Origin: Bradyrhizobium barranii subsp. apii | GTDB lineage: Bacteria; Pseudomonadota; Alphaproteobacteria; Rhizobiales; Xanthobacteraceae | NCBI RefSeq assembly: GCF_011516635.5 | Contig: NZ_CP096255.1 | Span: forward strand, 9,435,501 to 9,499,500 | DNA length: 64,000 bases | Direction: 5' to 3' | Shown: positions 1 to 8,509 of the stretch, one piece after another | Layout of the letters: the number at the start of each line of letters is the position of its first letter | Numbering within the stretch: position 1 is the stretch's first letter | The notes under the pieces: model-generated | The model's input: the letters and a program-made list of their open reading frames with translations, nothing else | Database searches by the model: none | Told to the model about the DNA's origin: nothing | Position numbers and translations under genes: made by a program

Positions 1-750
1 TATTTTGGCCGATCGCCTGACCGGTTAGAGCTGGAAGACGTCCGCGCCTTCCAGGTGCATTTGGTCTCGACCGGCATCTCATGGCCGGCGCTGAACCAGA
101 TCGTCTGTGCGCTACGGTTTTTCTACGGCGTCACGCTCGGCGAGGCGCTCATCCCAGAGCGCATTCCCTATGCGCGAGAACCGCGCAAGCTGCCGGTCGT
201 TCTCAGCGCCGACGAAGTGGTTCAGTTTCTTGAAGCGGTATCGAGCCTGAAGAGCCGCGCCGCGCTCACCACCGCCTATGCGGCCGGGCTCAGGGCCTCG
301 GAGGTTGCGGGACTGCGGATCGAAGACATCGACAGCGCCCGCGGCGTCATCCAGGTGCGCCACGGCAAGGGCGCGAAGGATCGCAACGTGATGCTGTCGC
401 CCCAGCTGCTGGGCATCCTGCGCACCTACTGGCGGCTCGCCCGGCCGCGGCTTTATCTGTTCCCTGGTCGTGACGAAGATCATCCGATCGATCAGACCGT
501 GCTGCATGCCGCCTGCCGGTCGGCGGTGAAGGCTGCGGGCCTGACCAAGCGCGTCACGCTGCACACGCTGCGCCACAGCTTCGCGACACATCTTCTCGAG
601 AACGGAACCGATATCCGGATCATCCAGGTCTTGCTCGGGCACAATAATTTGTCGTCGACAGCGCGCTACACGCAGGTCGCCACCGATACGATCCGAGCGA
701 CGCAGAGCCCGCTCGATCGCCTGTCGCTGGAGGTGACGCCACCTGGATGA
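1..750 (+). CDS. Tyrosine recombinase/integrase, 5' partial
   Basis: Site-specific DNA recombinase of the XerC/XerD-like phage integrase family. The frame is open to the first base of the window, so the N-terminus lies outside; the visible part begins inside the core-binding (SAM-like) domain. Catalytic residues are recognisable: the Arg in YAAGLRASEVAGLR, the box HTLRHSF (His-x-x-Arg), and the C-terminal Tyr after LLGHNNLSSTARYTQV. The stop overlaps the start of the following IS91-type transposase by 4 bp. A tyrosine recombinase coupled to an IS91-family transposase is a known arrangement in some IS91-like elements of proteobacteria. No damage is visible in the part present. Confidence 0.85.
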   Translation, partial: YFGRSPDRLELEDVRAFQVHLVSTGISWPALNQIVCALRFFYGVTLGEALIPERIPYAREPRKLPVVLSADEVVQFLEAVSSLKSRAALTTAYAAGLRASEVAGLRIEDIDSARGVIQVRHGKGAKDRNVMLSPQLLGILRTYWRLARPRLYLFPGRDEDHPIDQTVLHAACRSAVKAAGLTKRVTLHTLRHSFATHLLENGTDIRIIQVLLGHNNLSSTARYTQVATDTIRATQSPLDRLSLEVTPPG

Positions 751-1997
751 CCCGCAGCGGGATGCGGGTCATGACCCGCTCCGACATCCGCTCCAACAGG
801 CCCGCCATCGAGATTGCCGATATTCTGCGCCGGCATGGCGACGCCTATCGCCGTGTACATGCCGGTCATCTGGGGCGGGTCGAGCGGCGCGTGATGAGCG
901 CGATCGTTGCGTGCCGGACCGAGGCGCTCGGCGGCCACATGCAGGCTTGCGACGACTGCGGCACGACACGCGTTGCCTATAATTCCTGCCGCAATCGGCA
1001 CTGTCCGAAGTGTCAGGGGAGAGCCCGAGCCGCGTGGCTCGCCGCGCGTCAAGCCGACCTGCTTCCGGTTCCCTATTTCCACGTCGTCTTTACACTTCCC
1101 GCACCGATCGCCGCGATCGCTTTCCAGAACAAGGCCGTCGTCTATGCCATCCTGTTCAAGGCTGCCGCCGAGGCGATGACGACGCTCGCCGCCAATCCAC
1201 GCCGGCTCGGCGGTGCGATCGGCGGCGTCGCCGTCCTCCACACCTGGGGACAGACGCTGATGCATCATCCCCACGTCCATTGCGTCGTTCCGGGTGGCGG
1301 CCTCTCGCCCGATGGCGCGCGCTGGACCGCTTGCCGACCGAACTTCTTCCTGGCCGTCAAACCGTTGTCCAGACTATTTCGCACACTTTTTCTCAAACGT
1401 CTGTCGGCAGCCTTCAACTCCGGTGCCTTGCGTTTCTTCGGCGATCTCGGAGCTCTGGCCGAGCCGGCTGCCTTTGCGGCCCACCTCGACGCCATGCGAC
1501 GCATCAACTGGGTTGCTTACGCCAAGCGGCCCTTCGGCGGACCCGCACAGGTCCTGGCCTATCTCGGCCGCTACACCCATCGCGTCGCGATCGCCAACAG
1601 CCGGCTCGTCGCACTCGACGACGATCATGTCGCCTTCTCATGGAAGGACTATCGCCAAAACAGCGCGACAAAGATCATGAATCTCAAGCCCGATGAGTTC
1701 ATTCGCCGTTTCCTGCTTCATACGCCGCCTGACGGCTTCCACCGCATCCGCCACTTCGGCTTCATGGCCAACCGCCATCGCGCTGCCAAGCTCGCCCTTT
1801 GCCGCGAACTTCTCGATCATGAGCGAACAGCCCCAAACGATGGCCAGCCGTCGCCTGTGGATTCGGAGGCTCAAACCTGGGCCGAGGTTCCTGCCTGTCC
1901 CGATTGTGGTGGCGTCATGCGCATCATTGAGCGCTTTCGACATAGCTTCAGACGCCCCAGCCCTCGAACATCACCGTTCCGATGCGACACATCGTGA
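747..1997 (+). CDS. IS91-family (Y2/HUH) transposase
   Basis: Rolling-circle transposase of 416 codons. An N-terminal zinc-binding region (CDDCG...CRNRHCPKCQ, residues about 70-90) precedes the HUH-type core: the metal-binding motif HHPHVHCVVPGGG near residue 173 and a tyrosine pair spaced by three in YLGRYTHR near residue 272, which is the Y2 signature of IS91. A second Cys pair (CPDCGG) lies near the C-terminus. It is translationally coupled to the upstream recombinase by a 4 bp overlap. The first in-frame ATG is used; MTRSDIRSNRP, nine codons in, is an alternative start. Length is normal and the gene looks intact. Confidence 0.85.
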   Translation: MTRSGMRVMTRSDIRSNRPAIEIADILRRHGDAYRRVHAGHLGRVERRVMSAIVACRTEALGGHMQACDDCGTTRVAYNSCRNRHCPKCQGRARAAWLAARQADLLPVPYFHVVFTLPAPIAAIAFQNKAVVYAILFKAAAEAMTTLAANPRRLGGAIGGVAVLHTWGQTLMHHPHVHCVVPGGGLSPDGARWTACRPNFFLAVKPLSRLFRTLFLKRLSAAFNSGALRFFGDLGALAEPAAFAAHLDAMRRINWVAYAKRPFGGPAQVLAYLGRYTHRVAIANSRLVALDDDHVAFSWKDYRQNSATKIMNLKPDEFIRRFLLHTPPDGFHRIRHFGFMANRHRAAKLALCRELLDHERTAPNDGQPSPVDSEAQTWAEVPACPDCGGVMRIIERFRHSFRRPSPRTSPFRCDTS

Positions 1998-2404
1998 GCC
2001 AAGTCATGTCGTGCACGACGATCATCATTCGTCATTTCGCTCCCAGCGTCTCGATCATCGCGGACGATGTCGAATCCGTGCTGTCACACTGCGCGACAAC
2101 AACCGTCCGATGCAGCAAAAGGCCTATCGCGATCTCAGGCGAAGCGCGTCTGATCTCAACTCTTCCAGGATGCGCACTCCTGTGTCTCTGCCTCACGCGC
2201 CGAGCCAGCAGATCGGGCATGGCGATCTCGAACAATCCCCATAGCTGCAAAACCGCGAATAGCCTCCCGCGCCTTCGTTCAATCCGGCTTCAATGAGGTC
2301 GCGTCATAAGCGCCTGCCGCGCCCTCGCGTGAGCGCGACCTCACAGAACCCTCCAGATTCCCTTTCGCAGCGGACCATGATTCTGTGTTGCATCGGAGGG
2401 GACG
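1998..2404 (+). other. Non-coding spacer between IS91-type and IS5-type elements
   Basis: About 400 bp with no credible reading frame. It presumably holds the 3' end of the IS91-type element and the left end of the IS5-type element. I could not place the element termini by eye. Confidence 0.4.
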
Positions 2405-3751
2405 ATGCGACCGAAGAAGCACAAGACGACGGGATCGAACGACCTGTTCCGGGCGCGGCTGGACCAGATCATCAATCTGAAGCACGAGCTGGTTCTGTTG
2501 GCCGGCAAGATCGATTGGGACTGGATCGACGGCGAGATCGCGCCGCTCTACAGCGAGAACGGCCGGCCGGGGATCGAGACCCGCTTCATGATCGGGCTGC
2601 TGTTGCTCAAGCAGATTTACGGGCTGTCCGATGAGGGGATTTGCGAGCGCTGGGTCCACGACCCGTATTTCCAGTACTTCACCGGCGAAGAGTTCTTCCA
2701 GCACGCCTTCCCGCACGAGCGATCGGACCTGAGCCATTGGCGCAAGCGGCTCGGCGACAAGCTGGAACTGCTGCTGGCCGAGAGCCTGCGGGTGGCGCAC
2801 GAGGCCGGCGCGTTACGCGGCCAGGACCTCAAGCGGGTCACGGTCGATACCACGGTGCAGCCAAAGGCCATCACCTTTCCGACCGACGCCAAGCTGCTGC
2901 ATGCGGCCATCAAGGGGCTCAATCGCCTGGCGAGAAGGCACGGCGTCAGGCTGCGGCAGTCCTATTCTCGGATCGCCAAGGCCGCCGCGATGATGGCGGG
3001 CCGCTACGCCCATGCCAAACAATTCAGGCGGCATCAGCGGCAGTTGCGTATCCTGCGCTCAAGGCTCGGCCGGATCATCCGCGATATCCGCCGCAAGATC
3101 GACGGCCAGCCAGCCCTGGAGGAGGCGTTCGCCCTTCCGCTTGGCCGGGCCAGCCAGATCCGCTCGCAGCAGCAGCGCCAACGCGGCTGGAAGCTTTATT
3201 CTTTCCATGCCCCGGAGGTGGAGTGCATCGGCAAGGGCAAGGCCTCCGCGCCGTACGAGTTCGGCGTCAAGGCTTCCATCGTCACCAACAACCGCCGAGC
3301 TCCCGGCGGTCTGTTCGTGCTACACGTCAGGGCGCTGCCCGATAATCCGTATGACGGTCACACCCTGCGCGACGTCATCGACCGCACCGAGGCACTCACC
3401 GGCTGTCCGATCGAGCGGGCCTATGTCGACAAGGGGTATCGCGGCCACGACGCTCAAAATCCACGTCGCGTCTTCATCTCCGGCCAGAAGCGCGGCGTCT
3501 TCGGGATCATCAAGCGCGAGTTGCGCCGCCGATCCGCCATCGAGCCCATCATCGGACACCTGAAGGCCGAAGGTCACCTCGGGCGCTGCTACCTCAAAGG
3601 CCGCGCAGGAGACGCCGCCAACGTCGTCCTCTCCGCCGTAGGCCACAACTTCCGCCGCATCCTCGCCTGGCTGAGAGATTTCTTGGACCTGTTCCTGATC
3701 CGGATATGGCGCACGTTCACATGTCCCATCCCGCTCAATTCGGATTCTTAA
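2405..3751 (+). CDS. IS5-family transposase (long form, 448 aa)
   Basis: DDE transposase of the longer IS5-type group: an N-terminal DUF772-like region (LFRARLDQIINLKHELVLLA, then RFMIGLLLLKQIYGLSD), then the catalytic core. Candidate catalytic acids lie in VDTTVQPKAI, AYVDKGYRGH and IEPIIGHLKAEG. The start ATG follows a GGAGGGG sequence by a few bases. The gene appears complete. A diverged, broken relative lies on the opposite strand just downstream (about 3945-4213), so at least two copies of this family landed here. Confidence 0.85.
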   Translation: MRPKKHKTTGSNDLFRARLDQIINLKHELVLLAGKIDWDWIDGEIAPLYSENGRPGIETRFMIGLLLLKQIYGLSDEGICERWVHDPYFQYFTGEEFFQHAFPHERSDLSHWRKRLGDKLELLLAESLRVAHEAGALRGQDLKRVTVDTTVQPKAITFPTDAKLLHAAIKGLNRLARRHGVRLRQSYSRIAKAAAMMAGRYAHAKQFRRHQRQLRILRSRLGRIIRDIRRKIDGQPALEEAFALPLGRASQIRSQQQRQRGWKLYSFHAPEVECIGKGKASAPYEFGVKASIVTNNRRAPGGLFVLHVRALPDNPYDGHTLRDVIDRTEALTGCPIERAYVDKGYRGHDAQNPRRVFISGQKRGVFGIIKRELRRRSAIEPIIGHLKAEGHLGRCYLKGRAGDAANVVLSAVGHNFRRILAWLRDFLDLFLIRIWRTFTCPIPLNSDS

Positions 3752-3844
3752 CGGACGACTACCAACGGCTGGCAAAACAGGATGAGACACTTATGCCATG
3801 GAACCACGCCGCCTGAACGGCCTCAGTTTGCCGCTTACCGCTGG

Positions 3845-3970
3845 GCTTCGCTGCGCATAAAGACGATCGCCCACTGGAGCCGCCGTGTCGGCTATTGGCG
3901 CCTCCATATTTGCTCGCGCGGGTGGGCTCCGGATCGACTAAAAAAGCTGTTCCGCCGTTGCCGGGAGAGC
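3845..3970 (+). pseudogene. IS3-family OrfB fragment
   Basis: A short forward-strand stretch translates to a piece resembling the HTH_21 part of IS3-family OrfB (RRVGYWRLHI, then RLKKLFR). Typical relatives read RRFGYRRLHILLxREGW...NRKKLYRLYREE. Both ends are lost, and the right end runs into the inverted IS5 remnant. The assignment rests on pattern memory of the family only. Confidence 0.45.
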
Positions 3971-4213
3971 CCGCAAGTGCGCTTGAGCAACAGCAGCCCG
4001 ATCATGAAGTGCGTCGCGAAATCCGGCCAACATTCTCGCGATAAGCGGCACGACTCGCTGTCGATCCAATCCCATCGATCTGGCCGGCGAGCAGAACCAA
4101 TTCGCGCTTTGCTGATCCGGTCCAGCCTGGCCCAGAACAGATCGCCTGATCCCATCGTTGGGTACATCTTCGGCGCATCCCTCCTCGGACGTGGATAGGG
4201 AGACATGCTTCAT
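3945..4213 (-). pseudogene. IS5-family transposase N-terminal remnant
   Basis: The minus strand encodes a decayed version of the N-terminus of the intact transposase at 2405-3751. Matching blocks include GSGDLFWARLDRI, RWDWID and FMIGLLLLK, compared with GSNDLFRARLDQI, IDWDWID and FMIGLLLLK in the intact copy. The blocks are split between two frames, and the rest of the transposase is missing. This is a truncated, frameshifted relic. Confidence 0.75.
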
Positions 4214-4241
4214 CCGCGAAGGGCGTTTGGAAAGCGGAATT

Positions 4242-4276
4242 GCGAGGTTCTGAGGCTCAAAGCCTCAGACCCTCGC
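4242..4276. other. Long GC-rich stem-loop
   Basis: The sequence folds as GCGAGG-tt-CTGAGGCT-caa-AGCCTCAG-ac-CCTCGC, 14 paired bases with a 3-base loop and one symmetric 2x2 internal mismatch. It lies 115 bp beyond the stop of the leftward effector candidate. No T-run follows on either strand, so it is not a standard intrinsic terminator. Confidence 0.55.
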
Positions 4277-4390
4277 ATTCTCAAAGCAGCCTGCAACAAG
4301 AATTGCCGCTCTAACCCGGTTGCTTAGCTCTGGCGACCATGTAACAGGCAGGACGCTAGCCACGGGCTGGTTCAGTCATCGTCTGCAGTC

Positions 4391-4981
4391 TCACCCTTGC
4401 CGCGTAAGTCTGACGAACCCTCCTTCGATTAATTCGGCTTTGTGCAGCTTGCCGTCGAGCGCGATGGTTGTTGGGTGGTTAGGGGTAGGCATGTAACCCG
4501 CCTCGCGCAGCTTCTCGATCAGGGCCAGCGGGGCCCACTGCTCCGGCAGCGGGACGTTGCGACGGCAGGTCTCCCGGAAGAATGCTCCGAAATCTGGTAC
4601 GCCCTGCGGCCCCTCGCCCATCCTCTGGTCCTCCGGAGGATTGTGGATGAGACGAGTGCCGCTGGTCGGGTCCTGCGTGGCCGTATAGCGGTGACCCCGG
4701 ATCTCGTAGGACATCGTCGGCTGGTCCGCGTCCGGCAAAAGACCGTGGTGGGACAGTCTCTCGATCATTCGTTGCGGGGCGGGTTGAGAACCATGGGAAA
4801 ATCTCTCGGGAACCGCCCATGAGACATCATATGTTTCCTCAGGGGCAGCCGATGATGGCCCCGCCTCGTTCGTCCTTGCTTCATCCAGGAACTGACGAAG
4901 GTAATCTTCATCCTCTTGATTCCAGGCGTACTCCTCTGGGGACCTTGACGGCCCGGCACCGCCGATTCGGTTGAAGTCCAT
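4391..4981 (-). CDS. Candidate type III-secreted effector with internal duplication
   Basis: A 196-codon gene of unknown function. The start ATG at 4981 is chosen because AAGGAG lies just upstream, although the frame opens earlier. A tts box sits about 100 bp upstream on the same strand, so TtsI control and T3SS export are inferred. The N-terminus (MDFNRIGGAGPSRSPEEY) is rich in Gly/Ser/Pro and shares its first four residues with the effector remnant at 34940. The second half contains a clear duplication: IERLSHHGLLPDADQPTMSY and, about 75 residues later, IEKLREAGYMPTPNHPTTIA, each followed by a short beta-rich stretch. No enzyme motif was recognised. Confidence 0.65.
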   Translation of the reverse strand: MDFNRIGGAGPSRSPEEYAWNQEDEDYLRQFLDEARTNEAGPSSAAPEETYDVSWAVPERFSHGSQPAPQRMIERLSHHGLLPDADQPTMSYEIRGHRYTATQDPTSGTRLIHNPPEDQRMGEGPQGVPDFGAFFRETCRRNVPLPEQWAPLALIEKLREAGYMPTPNHPTTIALDGKLHKAELIEGGFVRLTRQG

Positions 4982-5078
4982 GCTGCTCTCCTTGTTGCCT
5001 TTGGGAACATGGTCTCTTGCAGGTCCGCCCAATGGATAGCTCAGCGTCAGCAGTTCCTTCGGCGAGAGACCCGATTGC

Positions 5079-5114
5079 TATCGTAGGAGAGTCGGCTGTC
5101 CAGAAGCTGACGAG
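5079..5114 (-). promoter_or_regulatory. tts box (TtsI-binding promoter element)
   Basis: Read on the minus strand the site begins CTCGTCAGCTTCTGGACAGC and continues to the conserved distal TA. This fits the rhizobial tts-box pattern GTCAGCTT-N-TCGAAAGCT...TA closely. It lies 98 bp upstream of the effector candidate ending at 4391. Confidence 0.75.
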
Positions 5115-5787
5115 CTGCCAGGAAAGCAGCTATGTCAACTCGCATGCTGTGGCCTGCCGCACCTAGGCACTGACGCTGATATCCGTCATATCGGATGTAG
5201 GAGAGGCGGCGGCTCTGCCGCGTTCGCGAGGTTCTCCCTCGACTTCGCTTGTCTGGCCTCGAGCCGCTTCATATCATCGATGATGGCTTTGATCTTCCCG
5301 CCGGCTTTGATGGCAGGCAACAGCTTTCCAAAGTTCCACACTTGATGCGCGTGGGCGGAAGCTTATCCTATCGAACGTTACCATCTCTGTTGAATGGTCA
5401 GAGGTGCGTCAGCGGTGAATAGCGATCGCAGCGCGAGAGGTTTCCATGTACCCGCGGCGGGGAATGTTGTGGCCTTCCGCAGATAAAGGCGCCTGCATAG
5501 CTGCCGGTTCTCAAGGATTGCCGTCACGGCGGATGCCGGCGCGGGCTGCAAGCATATCGTTATGGCGGCCGCGGTCATGATGCAGTTGACTATCCCGCAC
5601 CTGTCGATTTGGATTTCCTTGTGAATCCGAGAGAACGCTTTTCGTCGGCCAGGCGGCCCATCTAGCCCGTCTTATTCGTCAGAGGGCGCCTGAGAGGCTG
5701 GCGAGCGTGGTGTAAAGCGCTGATGCGGCGTAGGATTCGGTTGCAAAGCCAACCCCATCACCTTCAGCCGCGAACACCACGCCCGCC
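5115..5787. other. Spacer with possible recombinase relic
   Basis: No intact gene is visible. The minus strand at about 5165-5300 translates to pieces such as IIDDMKRLEARQAKSRENLA and PPLLHP followed by a stop, which resemble the linker region of large serine recombinases (LExRxAELxxxLAxxPxPxPLLHP). Everything downstream is lost. The remainder leads into the IS1380 element, whose left end I could not place. Confidence 0.3.
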
Positions 5788-7131
5788 ATGACCGACGATA
5801 CGATTCTGCCCTTCTCGTTTCCAGCCGTTCACGCCAAGAAAGTCACAGCTGCCTTCGATGGCGGTCGGCTGACCTCGAACGGGGGCGTGATGCTTCTGGC
5901 GATGGCCGAGCGGCGTCTCGGCTTGGCCGACAATTTGGCCCGGGTGTTCCCGGATCGGCGCGATCCGACGCGGGTCGTGCACAGCCTGGTCGATATGTTC
6001 CGCGCGCGCATGTTCGCGATCTGCTGCGGCTACGAGGACGCCGACGACCTCGATCATCTGCGGTCCGATCCCGCATTCAAGCTGGCCTGCGGACGGCTGC
6101 CGGACACGGGTCGCGATCTGTGTTCCCAACCGACGCTGTCGCGTCTGGAGAATGCTCCGCGCCTGCGCGACGTGATCCGACTGACCTACACTTTGGTCGA
6201 CGCATGGATGGATAGCTACCCGCGCGAGCCGGCATCCGTCACGCTCGACATCGATGATACCTGCGATGTCGTCCACGGCCATCAGCAGCTCTCGCTGTTC
6301 AACGCTCATTATGACGAACGCTGCTTCCTGCCGATCCACGTCTACGACACGGAGAAGAGCCGGCCCGTGGCGGTCGTGCTGCGGCCCGGCAAGACGCCGG
6401 GCGGCGTCGAGGTGCGTGCCCATCTGCGCCGCCTGGTACGGCATATCCGGACGCGGTGGCACAACACGCGAATTACGTTCCGTGGCGACGGGCACTATGC
6501 CCGGCCGGAGGCAATGGCGTGGTGCGAGACCAACGGCATCGACTACATCTTCGGTCTGTCCGGCACCAAGCCGCTCGCCAGAAAAGTCGACGCGGTCGCC
6601 GACGACATCCGCACGCGACGCGCCATCGAGAACCTGCCGGTTCTGCGCGGCTATACCGAGACGCGCCACAAGGCAAAGTCCTGGGATCGCGAACGACGCA
6701 CCGTCGCCCGTATTGAGGCGACGATGCTCGGCCTCCACATCCGCTTCGTCGTCACCAGCCTCGATGTCGGCTCGGCCGAGTGGATCTACGACAGCCTGTA
6801 TTGCGCGCGCGGCCAAGCCGAGAATCTGATCAAGCTGCATAAGACGCAGCTCGCCTCCGATCGCACCAGTTGCCGTTCGGCGCTCGCCAATCAAGTCCGC
6901 CTCGTTCTCCATACCGCCGCTTATTGGCTGATGCTGACCGTGCGCGACGCCATTCCCAAAGTCCGGGAATTGGCCACTGCCGAGTTCGCGACGCTGCGTC
7001 TTCGGCTCTTGAAAATCGCCGCCCGGGTTGTCGAGACCAAGAGCCGCATTCGCCTTGCGTTCGCCGCGGCATGTCCCGAAGCCGACCTGATCCGCAGCTT
7101 GCCCGGCGCGCTGCTGCCGCTCGGTCCTTGA
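5788..7131 (+). CDS. IS1380-family transposase
   Basis: Complete DDE transposase of 447 codons. It opens with the IS1380-typical N-terminus (FDGGRLTSNGGVMLLAMAER). Catalytic acids are expected in LDIDDT, FRGDGHY and the downstream GQAENLIKLHK block. Family features such as YEDADDLDHLRSDPAFKLAC are present. There is no frameshift or internal stop. Terminal inverted repeats were not resolved by eye. Confidence 0.9.
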   Translation: MTDDTILPFSFPAVHAKKVTAAFDGGRLTSNGGVMLLAMAERRLGLADNLARVFPDRRDPTRVVHSLVDMFRARMFAICCGYEDADDLDHLRSDPAFKLACGRLPDTGRDLCSQPTLSRLENAPRLRDVIRLTYTLVDAWMDSYPREPASVTLDIDDTCDVVHGHQQLSLFNAHYDERCFLPIHVYDTEKSRPVAVVLRPGKTPGGVEVRAHLRRLVRHIRTRWHNTRITFRGDGHYARPEAMAWCETNGIDYIFGLSGTKPLARKVDAVADDIRTRRAIENLPVLRGYTETRHKAKSWDRERRTVARIEATMLGLHIRFVVTSLDVGSAEWIYDSLYCARGQAENLIKLHKTQLASDRTSCRSALANQVRLVLHTAAYWLMLTVRDAIPKVRELATAEFATLRLRLLKIAARVVETKSRIRLAFAAACPEADLIRSLPGALLPLGP

Positions 7132-7190
7132 CCGGTGGGCGTCCGCCCGCGTTCACCCAACCCATCCCTCAAGCGCGTTGCAAAGTACCG

Positions 7191-7223
7191 GTCGTCAGGC
7201 GGTGAAAAGCCGAAGGCAATCCT
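7191..7223 (+). promoter_or_regulatory. Degenerate tts-box-like site
   Basis: The site reads TCGTCAGGCGGTGAAAAGCC and continues with GAAGGC. It keeps GTCAG and AAAGCC at the spacing seen in the strong box at 34749, but the TTTTCG core is altered. It lies 111 bp upstream of the candidate effector start at 7335. Confidence 0.4.
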
Positions 7224-7334
7224 GTGCGCCTCGTCAGCGGAGGTGTGCGGATGCACCAGTCGGACCAAAATACCGCGCTCTCACGAATAGGGCGGGCTAG
7301 TAGGCTACACATTCTCACTGATCGGAGATGGAAT

Positions 7335-7859
7335 ATGACCGGCATTGGCCGACCAGATAAATCGCCCGTTGGGCCTACAGGAGCGGACAGCACGTGGAGA
7401 TCGAGCGGTTCGCGCTCGCAGTACGATCTCGCCCCAGGGGAAGGTGGCCAATCGTTCGACTCCGTCGTCGAGCGTATGCGCTCCGGGCCTCAAGATAGAA
7501 CGGCGCCGCTCGCCGGCCAACCGCGAACTTCGGGTGGCGCAGTCCCCATTTCCTCGAGTGGCGACGATGTCAATGCAGCAGAGCGAATGGATAGCCTGCT
7601 TAAGGAACTTGATGCTTGCCGCAATGCGGCTATGCAATGTCGGAACTCGTCTGAGGCGCAAGACTTGATCGATCAGCTCGTCAAGGCCGGCTCAACTGTC
7701 CTGGACTACTACGCATTGTCGCGCCCAGCGGAGCCCTTCTGGTCGGGGCGACCTATTATCAGCGGCGCCAGTTCCCAAGCAGCGTCGCTCAATGCCAAAC
7801 GGTCCATCACACCCAAGACTGCCTCCCCAAAAGCAGCCTGGAATCTGATTTGCGCCTAA
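7335..7859 (+). CDS. Candidate type III-secreted protein, unknown function
   Basis: 174 codons, no recognised domain. ATG 7335 is preferred over the upstream in-frame starts because GGAG lies about 10 bp before it. The N-terminal 70 residues are rich in Ser, Gly, Pro and Thr and poor in hydrophobics, as in T3SS signals. The middle holds a predicted helical segment (AAERMDSLLKELDACRNAAM... to ...LIDQLVKAGSTVLDYYALSR), and the tail is again Ser/Pro/Lys-rich. A tts-box-like site lies 111 bp upstream. It is flanked by IS1380 and IS701 copies, as symbiotic effector genes often are. The effector call is inference. Confidence 0.5.
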   Translation: MTGIGRPDKSPVGPTGADSTWRSSGSRSQYDLAPGEGGQSFDSVVERMRSGPQDRTAPLAGQPRTSGGAVPISSSGDDVNAAERMDSLLKELDACRNAAMQCRNSSEAQDLIDQLVKAGSTVLDYYALSRPAEPFWSGRPIISGASSQAASLNAKRSITPKTASPKAAWNLICA

Positions 7860-8509
7860 AAGGGAATCCCTAGAGTCCACACCACCTAGTCTTACTGCGT
7901 CATAAGCGCAGGCGACGATTGACGTTTTGCTGTCGGCGTCGACAACACGGGCATCGTTGCAAGGTCTTGATGATTGCGTCGGCCAGCCGCCTGCGCATGG
8001 TTGCGATCGAATTTGGAATGTGACGCTCAGGCCGCAATGGCGGATCCTCTGGGTCTGTAACCGTCGGGAACGGCAAGTTGCGAGAAGAGAGCGGTGCAGC
8101 GAGGTGCTGAGGGGGGAATCGTCTCTCGTTCGGAGATCAGGAATCCGTAGGCTGCGATGCAGAGCGTTGCGTGATGATGGAGGCCGCGCCAGCCGCGCCC
8201 CTCAAAGTGCCCGAGCCCGACCTCCTGCTTCAGCTCCTGATAATCGCGCTCGATGCGCCAGCGCAGTTTGGCCAGATCGACAAGACGGGCGAAGCCAATA
8301 TTCTCCGGCAGAGTTGAGAGCCAGTATTTTGTCGGCTCCTGTTCTCCCTTCGGCCATTCGATCAACAGCCATTCTTCCGGCCAAGGTTCGCTGCGGTTGA
8401 AGTCGCGATGGGCAATGCGAATGCGCAGCCGCGCAAAACGCGACTTGAGGAGCACATTGCTTCCCTTGCGCCAAGTGATCGTCCGCCACGCCTTGGCCGG
8501 AAGGCTAAG

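Noticed and set aside
5788..7131. Terminal inverted repeats of the IS1380 element
   Set aside because: Only direct, not inverted, matches (GTTGCAAAG) were found in the flanks by eye, so I did not assign ends.
7224..7334. Longer N-terminus for the 7335 effector candidate
   Set aside because: The added 37 residues have no RBS and would overlap the tts-like region; ATG 7335 has GGAG at a good distance.
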